NCBI RefSeq assembly: GCF_011064615.1
Contig: NZ_JAALJH010000087.1
Location: 1 to 38,620, forward strand
From: Aquisphaera insulae
GTDB lineage: Bacteria > Planctomycetota > Planctomycetia > Isosphaerales > Isosphaeraceae
Length of the DNA: 38,620 nucleotides
Direction of reading: 5' to 3'
Below are positions 25,401 through 32,942 of the stretch, in pieces. Under the pieces are notes generated by a model that did no database searches, was not told where the DNA came from, and saw nothing but the letters and a program-made list of their open reading frames with translations. Positions within the stretch are counted from its first letter, which is position 1, and every line of letters starts with the position of its first letter. The position numbers and the translations under genes were made by a program.

Positions 25401-26313
25401 CGAAACCCTCGATCACCAGACCGCGCAGGTTGCTGTGCGAGGCCTGCAAGGTGAAGCCGGTCGCGCCGGAGAGTCCGGAACCGTCGATGACCACGGTGTA
25501 GACGGCGTTGTTGCCGGAGGTCGCCGCGAGCGTGCTGGGGCTCGACGTGATCAGCGTGGGAGTCGTCGTCGCGACGCCCCCCGCGGTGGTCGTCTGCACG
25601 AGGACCCCCGGCGATGTCCCTCCGGTCAGGCCGGCGCCGTTGCCGATCAGATCGGGGATGTCCTCGTGGGCATAGATCCCCTGGAAAGAGATCGAGAACG
25701 AGGCGTCCGGCCCCGGTCCGCCGGTAACCGCGACGTTGCCGTTGCCGATGAGACCGCCGAGCGCCGCCTGCACCGTCGCCGCCGTGGCATCGTAGGGCAC
25801 GGTGATCGTTCCAACCGGGAGCGGCGCCGCGGTCGTCAGCGTCAGCGAGCCGCCCGTCGGGCTCCCCGTCACCGACAGCGATTGCACGCTGGAGGAGATC
25901 CCCGCCGGATATCGGTAAGGGACTCCGGCGCCGTTCCCCTGCGTGAATCCGTCGATCCAGACCGGGCTCGTGATCGTCGGCAGCGGGCTGACAAGCTGGA
26001 TCGTCCATTCCCGAGTGCTCGGGTCGAATCCGCTGACGGGGACATCGAGCAGGGGGGCCGTCGAGGCCGGGATCCGGAACCAGACGTTGTCCGCGGTCGA
26101 ATCCGCGTTCGCGTTGAGGATCGCCTGGCGGAGCGACCCCGCACCCGAGTCATTGGTGTTCGTCACCAGGAACGTGGCCAGCAATCGACGCTCTTCCAGC
26201 GCCTCCACGAAGGGACGGCGTCGGCGCCCGCCCGACGGCCGGGGCGGCGTGCCGGCGTTTCCCGCGATCGGTGTGAAGATCCCGCCTCGGCCCCGGCCGA
26301 TGCCCACCGCCAT
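19435..26313 (-). CDS. Giant beta-helix / Calx-beta surface protein
   Basis: The protein has 2292 residues; the ATG at 26311-26313 follows GAGGTGA. A basic N-terminus leads to ALEERRLLATFLVTNTND (38-55), the LE-x-R-x-LLA motif common at the start of large planctomycete surface proteins. Then come two homologous modules. Each opens with VTNT-DSG-GSLR-AIL-AN, continues as a right-handed parallel beta-helix with many GN-I/V-IG-D turns, and ends in a Calx-beta domain. A third Calx-beta domain, ten glycines (nt 20131-20160) and a roughly 220-residue C-terminal domain follow. The modules are offset by 987 codons. It is probably exported and involved in adhesion or polysaccharide binding; some beta-helix proteins are lyases, but no catalytic site is evident. 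Export mode is unknown, since no classical signal peptide is clear. Confidence 0.88.
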   Translation of the reverse strand: MAVGIGRGRGGIFTPIAGNAGTPPRPSGGRRRRPFVEALEERRLLATFLVTNTNDSGAGSLRQAILNANADSTADNVWFRIPASTAPLLDVPVSGFDPSTREWTIQLVSPLPTITSPVWIDGFTQGNGAGVPYRYPAGISSSVQSLSVTGSPTGGSLTLTTAAPLPVGTITVPYDATAATVQAALGGLIGNGNVAVTGGPGPDASFSISFQGIYAHEDIPDLIGNGAGLTGGTSPGVLVQTTTAGGVATTTPTLITSSPSTLAATSGNNAVYTVVIDGSGLSGATGFTLQASHSNLRGLVIEGFDVGVHVLATDTLSQPIVGDLIQGNAIGDHRYFAYDSQTGEALTNSQVYNRYGGNRLQGVILDSQNTTVGGVNPQESNVICGNGAQGIWVTANAMGNQILNNQVGLFGPDQSGFYVSDGNGAEGILVESSSNQINDNLVSANAGAGIHLAGISSFRNVIVGNFVGVAAAGGYGLGTGNPGNIGDGILLEDSGWNQIGGPDASDGNTIASNGGAGVYITGTSATGNVVENNRIGVTADGDQVLGNALEGVAIYSSNNTIGPGNVISQNMLGIGIYGPGAYSTLVQDNLIGSDSTGKKAGFGNAIQGILIKDSSGNTINGTTPGSQVISGNHVGVEISGTGSTGNLLTGNIIGTDTTGAAVLKNSGVGVLISGAASNTIGGSTTAALNLISANHVGIQVDGSGATGNLIAGNNIGTDITGTLGKTGNETVGVLFTTNASHNTVGGTVAEFGNKIAFNRTGVEVDSGIGNSILTNSIWSNTLIGIDLVAAGDPATGITPNAPGVRSGPNNLQNSPVLTTAVGGGTVGSVQGSLNSLASTTFLIQFFSNPSQGLGGYGQGKTYLGSMTVTTDASGNASFVFTTSTTLTTTSWIAATATNLTTGDTSEFSNDVVPAPVSVQLATATTTVTATSGLMIVHVIRSGNTAALVSVNYATADGTGVRGKDYTATSGTLTFQPGETDKTFTIPILNNVKQTAASVTFRIVLSAATNGATIGTIGTETVTITNSLPHSLTNVFYVTNTADSGDGSLREAILDANAAGSPADIWFAIPASTAAGLDVPVSGFDPLTHEWTITLATPLPVITNTVWIDGFTQGTGTGVPYQYPSASSVAYIRSSPNTFLATTGNDVIHTVVLDGSGLTGATGLTLQSSHSTVRGLVIQGFDVGIHVLPTDISGRPVVGDLIQGNAIGNHRYFLYAFDTGSKQPVEGYTSGLGNTLQGIILDSTNTTVGGWNAQENNVICGNGAQGILVTPGASGNQIISNQIGIFGPDQSTYYVYDGNGAEGIKVVSSGSASDPANIVFTSSIQIAGNEICTNNGAGVRLVGVGAIRNLIESNYIGVAPPGGYRFGTGDPGNIGDGVRIEDAGWNNIGGSSSAKGNIIASNRGAGVYITGASAVGNTIANNMIGVVFNDSMEPGRQVLGNMYEGVALYSPSNTIGPGNVISQNFLGIGIYGPGAYGDRAYDPETGLDEAYGPGATNILVKDNLIGTDAQGVYFGFGNARQGILIVDSSANTISGNAAGSQVISGNKWGVEIRGNLSTKNLLTGNFIGSDITGEADLGNKAEGVLITDAPGNTIGGTTSAAMNLISANHYGIHLDGSFATGNLVAGNLIGTDLTGAAALGNEVLGVWFTNSASLNTVGGTVSGSGNKIAFHRLAGVEIDSGTGDSILSNDIWANNRIGIDLVAPGDPATGVTPNAPGIRSGPNNLQNAPVLTTAVGGGTVSSIQGSLNSLPGITFLIQFFTSLVPDPSGYGQGQTYIGSMTVTTDGAGNASFGYAPLNSLATTDWVTATATNIGTGDTSEFSNSQAVLPVSVQMATATMTVDADAGSMIVHVLRTGNPNALVSVNYATANGTAIAGKDYTATAGILTFQPGEMDRTFVVPILANPNQTASSVGFQVAISNPTGGSTLGSITSTAITIDNNLPAILQFSKSTYTASNSAPTATITVVRSGGNRSGTVQVSYATAGGTGVAGVDYTPVSGTLTFLANQTTATISVPLLHPSSTTTNVTVGLSLGGATGGAVVGTLGTTELTISSGGGGGGGGGGNIPAGPPPQITGQRLVFGPWGVAGVVYTFSKGLDPARAADLGNYGYYAMTAGPDGSFATPDDGSIRLASATYDPASLSVTLVPATPFPTGTFIQIVIDGMANPLLNRGITDTSGTLLSGAGNGVPGGAFVTTFAVGPNLTYTDSTGVRVNLNLTKGGTIEAFRSATGDVQSITLLGTTPRKSILTLTASRRGRGITYLPPIQGAAGVRLRYRPSASTFRHTPAALARNAGK
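20497..23211 (-). repeat. Internal module B of the giant beta-helix protein
   Basis: This second copy begins FYVTNTADSGDGSLREAIL and parallels the first copy almost element by element, through WIDGFTQGTGTGVPYQYP, repeated ENNVICGNGAQG-type turns and a closing Calx-beta domain. Boundaries are approximate at the downstream end. Confidence 0.75.
23212..26172 (-). repeat. Internal module A of the giant beta-helix protein
   Basis: The first copy begins FLVTNTNDSGAGSLRQAIL and ends with Calx-beta domain 1 just before module B. It carries an extra segment of about 85 residues (near nt 25560-25880) that module B lacks, so the copies have diverged by insertion or deletion as well as substitution. Confidence 0.75.
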
Positions 26314-26663
26314 GATGTCACCTCTACGATGAGTCCGGGGGCGCCGTCGACCGCAGCGCCGGGCCACCCGGTCGCGGGACCGGCCCGCGTTTCCGAGGTC
26401 GTTCCGGTCCGTCCTGTTCCCTGGTTCTTCCCTGTCCTTGAGCAAGATAGAACGTCTACGGATGGATGGAGAACCAAAAGGCCTACCGATCCTTCTCGAC
26501 GTCGCCCAGATACCCCGGCCTCATGATCCGGGCCGCACGCAGATTCGTCATGTCCTATACATCCTGTGGACAGCACCCCATTGACTCCGCGACCGGCCGG
26601 CAGACACTTAGTGCACCGGACCAACGTCCGGCACCCCTCGAGAGACATCTGGGCGAGGCACCG
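26314..26663. other. Divergent region, giant protein / esterase
   Basis: The region separates the minus-strand giant gene from the plus-strand esterase. Open frames extend into it but have no coding character. TTGACT at 26581-26586 resembles a -35 box, but no convincing -10 follows. No hairpin is evident. Confidence 0.5.
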
Positions 26664-27638
26664 ATGAGACGCCGATTCACGATGCAACGCCTGGCAAGGC
26701 TAGGTGTTCTGGCTTTTTCCACCTTGATTTCGATCGCCGGTGCCGCGCAGGTCCGGAAGCAAATGGCACCGGGCAAGCCTCGGCCAGACTTCGCCGATCT
26801 GTCCTATGGGCCTCACGCGCGGAACGTCCTCGACTTCTGGAAGGCTCCGGCCGTCGGAGCCCATCCCCGGCCGCGGCCGGTCGTGATCTTCTTCCACGGG
26901 GGAGGGTTCCTGGGGGGCAACAAGTCGAGCGTCCCGGCCTGGCTGGTGGACCGATGCCTGGCCGCGGGGATCTCGGTGGCCTCGGCCAACTATCGACTCT
27001 CGACCCAGGCCCCTTACCCGGCACCCATGCTCGACGGCGCGCTCGCGATCCAGTTCCTGCGGTCCCGTGCCGCCGAGCTCGAGATCGCCCCCGATCGGAT
27101 CGCCGGTTGCGGCAATTCGGCGGGCGGAGGCATCGCGCTCTGGGCGGGCATGCACGAGGACCTTGCCGATCCCGCCAGCGACGATCCGGTCCGCCGGCAA
27201 TCGTCCCGACTGGCCTGCCTCGGGCTGGTGGGCGCCCAGACCTCTTACGACCCTCGTTTCATCAAGGCGCTCGTCGGCGGCCGCGCCCATGAACACGTGG
27301 CCTTACGCCCACTCTTCGGCGTGGCCACCGACGCCGAGGCGGATTCCTCGACCGCTCATCGCCTCTATGTCGATGCGTCCCCCATCAATCATGCCTCGCC
27401 CGACGACCCGCCGATGATCCTCTTCTACTCGGAGCCGAACGGGCCGCTCCCCATCGACTCTCGTCCCGGGCTCGGGATCCACCACCCCCGCTTCGGGGCC
27501 GCGCTCAAGGCCAGGATGGATCCGCTCGGCGTCGAGTGCCGGCTGCGACATGGCGACGAGTACAAGGACCGCGAACATCCCGAGGAATCCATGTACGAGG
27601 ACCTCGTGCGGTTCTTTCAGGATCACCTTCATCCTTGA
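26664..27638 (+). CDS. Secreted alpha/beta-hydrolase (esterase/lipase-like)
   Basis: The protein has 324 residues. The N-terminal basic and hydrophobic stretch (about 1-28, MRRRFTMQRLARLGVLAFS onward, ending near AGAAQ) looks like a signal peptide. The oxyanion motif HGGGF is at 78-82 and the nucleophile elbow GNSAG at 150-154 with Ser152, as in the hormone-sensitive-lipase / BD-FAE group of carboxyl esterases. The Asp and His of the triad are expected in the C-terminal third but are not assigned with confidence. A start at the first Met (26664) gives a sensible signal peptide; the frame is open further upstream without coding character. It is convergent with the soluble WD40 kinase gene, 23 bp from its end. 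The substrate is unknown; acetylated sugars are plausible given the GH51 gene nearby. Confidence 0.82.
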   Translation: MRRRFTMQRLARLGVLAFSTLISIAGAAQVRKQMAPGKPRPDFADLSYGPHARNVLDFWKAPAVGAHPRPRPVVIFFHGGGFLGGNKSSVPAWLVDRCLAAGISVASANYRLSTQAPYPAPMLDGALAIQFLRSRAAELEIAPDRIAGCGNSAGGGIALWAGMHEDLADPASDDPVRRQSSRLACLGLVGAQTSYDPRFIKALVGGRAHEHVALRPLFGVATDAEADSSTAHRLYVDASPINHASPDDPPMILFYSEPNGPLPIDSRPGLGIHHPRFGAALKARMDPLGVECRLRHGDEYKDREHPEESMYEDLVRFFQDHLHP

Positions 27639-27661
27639 AGGCGAGGGTAGAAGACCGGGCG

Positions 27662-30097
27662 CTACCAGCGTTCCACCTTCCGGATCGGCGGGCCGCCGAG
27701 CTCGTTGAGTCGGCGACGGAGTTCCCACCCGACATCCGGATCGAGCCGGCTGATGGCGTCGCCGGCATCGAAATCCAGGCCGGTGAGCGTGCGAATCCAG
27801 CAACCGACGCGTTCCACGTCCCCCGGGATCTGGGGGGCGACGCGCCAGAGTCGAGCCAGGCCATCGGCCGAAGCCGTCACGAGGCGGCGGCCATCAAGGC
27901 TGAATCCGAGCGAGGTCACGGCATCCGGGTGATCGAGCGGGGGGCCGACGGGGAGCCCCGTCGAAGTATCCCAGAGGCGCGCGGTGCGGTCCCCGCCGCA
28001 GGTGGCAAGGAACGTACCATCTGGGCTGAAGGCGAGGTCGGAGATGGGCCCCGCATGCATGATCGTCTCGCCGATCGGCAGTCCTCGGCCGGCCTCCCAG
28101 AGGCGTCCAGTCCCGTCCTCGAAGGTGAATGCCGCCACCCGTCCCGAGACGTCGAAGCCGACGAGCTTCACGGCGGACTGGAGCGTGATCTCGCGGACGA
28201 CCCTGGAATCGCGGAGGTCCCAGAGCCTCGCCTTGCCGTCGCGGCACGCCGTGAGCAGCTCGACGGTCCCCGGGCGGAATGCCATGGCCGTGATCGGCCC
28301 CGGATGCTCCATCGGCCGGCCGGAAGGCCTCATCGCCCCGGGATCCCAGGCCATGACGCCGCCATCCTCGTGAGCCGTCGCGATCAACGGATCGCCCTCG
28401 ATGGGGGCCATCGAGAACGCGAACGCCACGGCCGGGCGGGATCCCAGCTCGGTCATCTCCGACGCCCGCCCCCGCGTCAGGTCCCAGAGGCAGGCGGGCC
28501 CTCCCCGCGACCAGGTTGCCACCCACGCCCCGTCCTGGCTGAATCGGAGTTGCGAGACCGGGCCCGAGTGCCGCATCGGGGCGCCGATCGGGTCACCGCT
28601 CAGGGCATCCCAGAATCGCGACGTCCCGTCCGCGCCGGCCGTCGCCATCCGGCTGCCGTCCGGGCTGAACGCGATCGCGGCGATCGGCCCGGCGTGGGCG
28701 TTCACCTGGGCGAGCACCTGGGCCGTCGCCACGTCCCAGATCCGCGCCGAGCCGTCGCGAGCGGCCGTTGCCAGGCGGCGGCCGTCGGGGCCGAAGGCGA
28801 TCGCGAGGATCGCCTTGCCATGGGGGATGGATCGCTCCAGCAGCTTGTCGCGGGCGTGCCAGGCCCCCAGGCTCGAGCGGACCACACGCTCCAGCGCGGA
28901 CGAGTCGGCGGGCAGGTTCTCGAGCGCCCGCGACAGCCAGAGCATCCCCTCATCGTGCCGGGCCCGGCCCAGCAGGTTGTGGGCCCGCTCGATGCAGAGG
29001 CGGACGAGCGACGCCTTCACCTCGTTGAACGCCCGGGCCTGATCGCCCCGATAGCGGACGTCCGCCAGCCAGGCCTCGATCTCGCCGGCCAGCTCCAGCG
29101 GCGAGGCGTGCCGGTCCTCCGGACGCAGCGACATGGCCTTCAGGCAGATCGCCTCCAGGGTCGGATCGACGTTCCTGCGGACCGACCGCGGTGACGGGAA
29201 GATCCCCCGCCGCACCCGGTCCAGGATGTCCGAAAGCTCTCCGTCGGGGAACGGTCCCCGCCCCACCAGGAGGCAATAGAAGGTCGCCCCCAGCCCGTAC
29301 AGATCGCTGGCCGCGCCGACCTGCTCGAGATCGCCGGTGGCCTGTTCCGGGCTCATGTACCGCGGCGTCCCGACGGCCGAGCCCGGCTGCGTGAGGCCCT
29401 CGTCCGTGGGCTCGAAGGGGATGACCTGCTGCGTGAGCGCGGCCGGGCCGAGGGATTCCCGGTGCGTCTTGGCGATCCCCCAGTCCACCACGAGGGTCTC
29501 GCCGAACGGGCCGAGCATGATGTTGTCCGGCTTGATGTCCCGATGGACCACACCCCGGCTGTGCGCGTAGGCCACCGCGTTGCAAGCGGCGACGAGGGCC
29601 TGGAGCAGCCGGCGGAAGGTCAATTCCCTCTCCGCGGCCGGCAACCGCTGCGTCCGGCTGCTATGGAAGCGGGCGATCGCCGCCTTGAGTGTCTCTCCCT
29701 CGATGAACCGCATGACGTAAAAGGGCCGCCCGTCCGACTCACGGCCGATGCCGTAGACCGGCACGATCCCGGGGTGCTCCAGCCCGGCCGTGACCTCCGC
29801 CTCCTGGACGAATCGAGCCTGGCTGACCGGGTCGTGGGCAAACCGCGGCTGGATCGCCTTCAACGCCACCTGCCGCCGCAGCCGCGGATCGTCCGCCAGG
29901 TAGACCTCGCCGAGCCCCCCTCGCGCGTGCAGACGCACGATCTGGAACCGCGAGTCACCGGCCGACACGTCCCCCCGCGCCAACGTCTCGTCGGCATGGC
30001 CCCCCCGGCCGACGCCCCCGGGCATCGGCCCCACGTAGGCGACCGTCCCCTGGGGATCCGGCTCCTCCGCGGCCCGCTCTCTGGGATCAGGAGACAT
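27662..30097 (-). CDS. Soluble Ser/Thr protein kinase with eight WD40 repeats
   Basis: The protein has 811 residues. The kinase domain is at about 51-345, with its Gly loop in LHARGGLGEVYLA (56-68), Lys80 in VALKAI, HRDIKPDN (185-192), DWG in place of DFG (205-207) and SPE in place of APE (249-251). DWG and SPE are common in PknB-like bacterial kinases and need not mean inactivity. No transmembrane helix separates the kinase from the C-terminal part, unlike the other two kinases in the window, so it should be cytoplasmic. Eight WD40 units (about 425-785) follow, each with GPI..IAFSPDG and ending in W-D. A short helical linker (355-420) joins the two parts. Partners are unknown. Confidence 0.92.
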   Translation of the reverse strand: MSPDPRERAAEEPDPQGTVAYVGPMPGGVGRGGHADETLARGDVSAGDSRFQIVRLHARGGLGEVYLADDPRLRRQVALKAIQPRFAHDPVSQARFVQEAEVTAGLEHPGIVPVYGIGRESDGRPFYVMRFIEGETLKAAIARFHSSRTQRLPAAERELTFRRLLQALVAACNAVAYAHSRGVVHRDIKPDNIMLGPFGETLVVDWGIAKTHRESLGPAALTQQVIPFEPTDEGLTQPGSAVGTPRYMSPEQATGDLEQVGAASDLYGLGATFYCLLVGRGPFPDGELSDILDRVRRGIFPSPRSVRRNVDPTLEAICLKAMSLRPEDRHASPLELAGEIEAWLADVRYRGDQARAFNEVKASLVRLCIERAHNLLGRARHDEGMLWLSRALENLPADSSALERVVRSSLGAWHARDKLLERSIPHGKAILAIAFGPDGRRLATAARDGSARIWDVATAQVLAQVNAHAGPIAAIAFSPDGSRMATAGADGTSRFWDALSGDPIGAPMRHSGPVSQLRFSQDGAWVATWSRGGPACLWDLTRGRASEMTELGSRPAVAFAFSMAPIEGDPLIATAHEDGGVMAWDPGAMRPSGRPMEHPGPITAMAFRPGTVELLTACRDGKARLWDLRDSRVVREITLQSAVKLVGFDVSGRVAAFTFEDGTGRLWEAGRGLPIGETIMHAGPISDLAFSPDGTFLATCGGDRTARLWDTSTGLPVGPPLDHPDAVTSLGFSLDGRRLVTASADGLARLWRVAPQIPGDVERVGCWIRTLTGLDFDAGDAISRLDPDVGWELRRRLNELGGPPIRKVERW

Positions 30098-30167
30098 GAC
30101 CTGTGGCCCCCCCGGACCCGACCGCCCCGATCGGTCTCAGCTCGCCCCAACACCGTGAACAAACAAA

Positions 30168-30196
30168 CAGTTAATCGAGGCCCGGGGGGTTGTCAA
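30168..30196 (-). promoter_or_regulatory. Candidate promoter of the soluble WD40 kinase gene
   Basis: On the minus strand, a perfect -35 TTGACA (30191-30196) lies 17 bp from TAACTG (30168-30173), a weak -10, about 70 bp upstream of the ATG. An A/T-rich tract with AAACAAACAG follows the -10 box. Confidence 0.45.
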
Positions 30197-30265
30197 GCAA
30201 GAACCGGACGAGACCCGCCCGGATCGTGCTCGCGGTCGCCACGCAACCGGCCGTCTCCTAGTCGA

Positions 30266-31819
30266 TCACTCCACCGTCAAAACGACGACCGACTTGCCGG
30301 GGATCCGGATTTTGAATCCGCCGTCGGCCGGCGCGAAGTCCCGGAATTCGGCCGGGCGGACGGTTTCGGGCGAGTCGAACGTGTTGTGTGCGTTGATCGT
30401 GGGCGCCGTCAGGATCCGACCGGAGGTCGGCCTGGCCGCGGAGCCCCGGAGCACACAGGAGACCTCCGCAATGGCGGTCGGGTTCAGGTTGCAAAGCGAG
30501 ACGTGGATCTTCCCCGCCCTGTCCTTCGAAGCGGAGACGCTCAGGCCCGGGACCTTCTCGTCGCCGAACGTGTAGTCCTTGCAGGCCAGCTCGGTCGGGA
30601 GCAGGGTGGCGTCCTGGTGGACGGAGTACATCTCGAAGACGTGATACGTCGGCGTCAGGAGCATCCGGGCCTTGTCGGTCAGGATCATCGCCTGGAGGAC
30701 GTTCACGGTCTGGGCGATGTTCGCCATCCGAACGCGGTCGGCGTGATGATTGAAGATGTTCAGACTCAGGCCCGCGACGAGGGCGTCCCGGAGCGTGTTC
30801 TGCTGATAGAGGAAGCCGCGGTTGGTCCCCGGCTCCACGTCGTGCCAGGTGCCCCATTCGTCGACGACGAGAGCAACCTTCTTCGCCGGGTCGAATCGGT
30901 CCATGATCGCCGAGTGGCGGGCGACGAGCTCCTCGATCCGGAGCGCCTTCTTCATCAGGGCGAACCAGTCGTCCTCCTCGAAGCGTGTGGCCGAGCGGCT
31001 CTTGATCCCGGTCCCGCAGTAATAGTGGAGGGAGAGGCCGGCCATGTGCCTCGCGGCCTTCTCCATCAGGACCTCGGTCCAGCGGTAATTCGGGCCGTCG
31101 GCGCCGCAGGCGATCTTGAAGATATGGCTGTCGCCCAGGTCGCGGACGTAGGTGGCGTAACGGCGGTACTGGTCGGCATAGAACTCCGGCGTCATGGAAC
31201 CGCCGCAACCCCAGTTCTCATTGCCGACGCCGAAGTAGGTGAGCTTCCAGGGCTTCTCCCGGCCGTTCGCCTTCCGCAGGTCGGTCATCGGGCTGACGTT
31301 GTCCGAGGTGATGTACTCGACCCACTGCTGCATCTCCCGGACCGTGCCGCTGCCGACGTTGCCGCAGATGTACGGCTCGCAGTCGAGCTGCTGGCATAGA
31401 TCCAGGAACTCGTGGGTGCCGAAGTGGTTGTTCTCGGTGACGCCTCCCCAGTGGGTGTTGATCATGGTCGGCCGCTTCTCCTTCGGGCCGATGCCGTCCA
31501 TCCAGTGGTACTCGTCGGCGAAGCAGCCCCCTGGCCAGCGCAGGACCGGGATCCTCGATTTCCTGAGGGCCTCGACGACGTCGTTGCGGACGCCCCGCGT
31601 GTTGGGGATCGCGCTCCCGTCGCCGACGTAGAAGCCCTCGTAGATGCAGTGGCCGAGGTGCTCCGAGAAATGCCCGTAGATGTTCCGGTTGATCGTGGTC
31701 TTCCCCGCATCCGCATGGATCACCAGCCGGTTGCTCGGCTCGTCGGCGCGGGCGATCCCCGCGCACAGGGAGAGGCAGAGGGCGGAGGCGACGAACGGGA
31801 GAGAGGGCTTCGCGTTCAT
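30266..31819 (-). CDS. Alpha-L-arabinofuranosidase, GH51 family, secreted
   Basis: GH51 enzymes release terminal L-arabinofuranose from arabinoxylan and arabinan by a retaining mechanism. The protein has 517 residues. A signal peptide is seen at 1-25 (hydrophobic core LPFVASALCLSLCAG, cleavage near ARA-DE). The catalytic barrel begins with INRNIYGHFSEHLG and PVLRWPGGCFADEYHW. The acid/base Glu is E201 in GVGNENWG, and the nucleophile Glu is E321 in VVDEWGTW. The C-terminal part is the usual beta-sandwich. The ATG at 31817-31819 has GGGA upstream and gives the signal peptide directly. It starts 37 bp after hisG on the same strand, so read-through from the his genes is likely, though the functions are unrelated. 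A role in plant polysaccharide use is inferred. Confidence 0.93.
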   Translation of the reverse strand: MNAKPSLPFVASALCLSLCAGIARADEPSNRLVIHADAGKTTINRNIYGHFSEHLGHCIYEGFYVGDGSAIPNTRGVRNDVVEALRKSRIPVLRWPGGCFADEYHWMDGIGPKEKRPTMINTHWGGVTENNHFGTHEFLDLCQQLDCEPYICGNVGSGTVREMQQWVEYITSDNVSPMTDLRKANGREKPWKLTYFGVGNENWGCGGSMTPEFYADQYRRYATYVRDLGDSHIFKIACGADGPNYRWTEVLMEKAARHMAGLSLHYYCGTGIKSRSATRFEEDDWFALMKKALRIEELVARHSAIMDRFDPAKKVALVVDEWGTWHDVEPGTNRGFLYQQNTLRDALVAGLSLNIFNHHADRVRMANIAQTVNVLQAMILTDKARMLLTPTYHVFEMYSVHQDATLLPTELACKDYTFGDEKVPGLSVSASKDRAGKIHVSLCNLNPTAIAEVSCVLRGSAARPTSGRILTAPTINAHNTFDSPETVRPAEFRDFAPADGGFKIRIPGKSVVVLTVE

Positions 31820-31856
31820 GGCATTTCCCAGGGGGCGATTCGGAGATTCCGCGCGG

Positions 31857-32942
31857 TCACGACCCGACGCCGAGTCGTTGACGCAGAGCATTGAACGTTG
31901 AGGGAGCGTCCTTCTCGAAGACGAACTGGGCGGGGAGGCCGACGATCCGGCTGGCCCCCAGCGAATAGAGCGTGCGCTGGCAGGCGTTGAGCTTGCGCGT
32001 GGCCACCAGGGCCGTGAGCCGCCAGCCGGGGCGGCCCTGCTCATCCCAGACGTCGCCCCGGACCAGGTGCTGCGCCCCCTGATCGTGCAGGTAGCTCGCC
32101 ACGGCCGCGGCGGCGTCCGAGGTCGGGGAGCCCGGCTCGATCGGGCCGCCGACCACCTCGAGGTGGAGCAGCCCCTCGGAGCGTTTCACCCCGTCGATCG
32201 CATCCAGCAGCAACGCGAGCTCGCCGGCCTCGCCCTCGCGTGCCAGCGCGGCCAGGCTCGGCGCGTGGCCGACGAGGCAGGCCGCGGAATCCAGGACGAT
32301 CCCCGACGCGATCTCGCGCAGGCGGTTGTCCTTGAGCGTCGTCCCGGAGCTGGTCAGGTCGACGATGATGTCGGCGATCCCCAGGCTCGGGTGCAGCTCC
32401 AGGGCGCCGTCGGAATGGATCAACTGATAATAATAAATACCCCACTTGCGGAAGTACTGGCGGACCAGGGCGGGGTACTTGGTCGAGACGCGGAACGACT
32501 TGCCCGCTGCCTTGAACTCCGTGGTCAGGTCGACCAGGTCCATCACGTGGCCGACGTCGATCCAGCTCTCCGGCACGGCGACCACCAGCCGGCAGCCGCC
32601 GTATCCCAGGTCCGGGATGACGACCGCGGCGTCCTCGGCCTCGAAGGCGTGCTCGGCGTAGACGTCCATGCCGGTCACGCCCAGGTGGCAGCGGCCCTCC
32701 TGCACCTGGATGACGATGTCCGTGGGCCGCATGAAGACGACGTGGAACCGCGGCTGGCCGGCGATCGTCGCCTCGTACTGGCGGTCGCTCGCCCTCCGGA
32801 CCCTGTACCCGGCCGTCCTGAGGAGATCCACGATCCCCTCGTAGAGGTGCCCCTTGCTGGGGACCGCCAGCCGGATCGGGTCGATGGGGCCGGTCGCGGG
32901 CGTGACGGGAAGGCTCGCCGCCTCTGGTGTCGCGGTGCTCAT
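31857..32942 (-). CDS. hisG: ATP phosphoribosyltransferase, long form
   Basis: HisG carries out the first step of histidine synthesis, joining ATP and PRPP. The 361-residue protein has the two-lobed catalytic core (about 22-225), with IRLAVPSKGHL and the PRPP-binding region LTSSGTTLKDNRL. Beyond the core is a C-terminal domain of about 120 residues ending YSLGASRIVGLPAQFVFE, which matches the ACT-like regulatory domain (feedback inhibition by histidine) of long-form HisG. The start ATG at 32940-32942 overlaps the hisZ stop as ATGA. The adjacent hisZ would normally go with a short HisG lacking this domain. GH51 follows 37 bp downstream. Confidence 0.92.
   Translation of the reverse strand: MSTATPEAASLPVTPATGPIDPIRLAVPSKGHLYEGIVDLLRTAGYRVRRASDRQYEATIAGQPRFHVVFMRPTDIVIQVQEGRCHLGVTGMDVYAEHAFEAEDAAVVIPDLGYGGCRLVVAVPESWIDVGHVMDLVDLTTEFKAAGKSFRVSTKYPALVRQYFRKWGIYYYQLIHSDGALELHPSLGIADIIVDLTSSGTTLKDNRLREIASGIVLDSAACLVGHAPSLAALAREGEAGELALLLDAIDGVKRSEGLLHLEVVGGPIEPGSPTSDAAAAVASYLHDQGAQHLVRGDVWDEQGRPGWRLTALVATRKLNACQRTLYSLGASRIVGLPAQFVFEKDAPSTFNALRQRLGVGS

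Noticed and set aside
19435..26313. Possible CRISPR-like or tandem DNA repeats
   Set aside because: The repetition comes from in-frame beta-helix coils of varying length and sequence; there are no identical repeats with regular spacers.
24091..26526. 811-codon plus-strand open frame
   Set aside because: It is antisense to module A of the giant protein; repeats in it simply mirror the beta-helix repeats.
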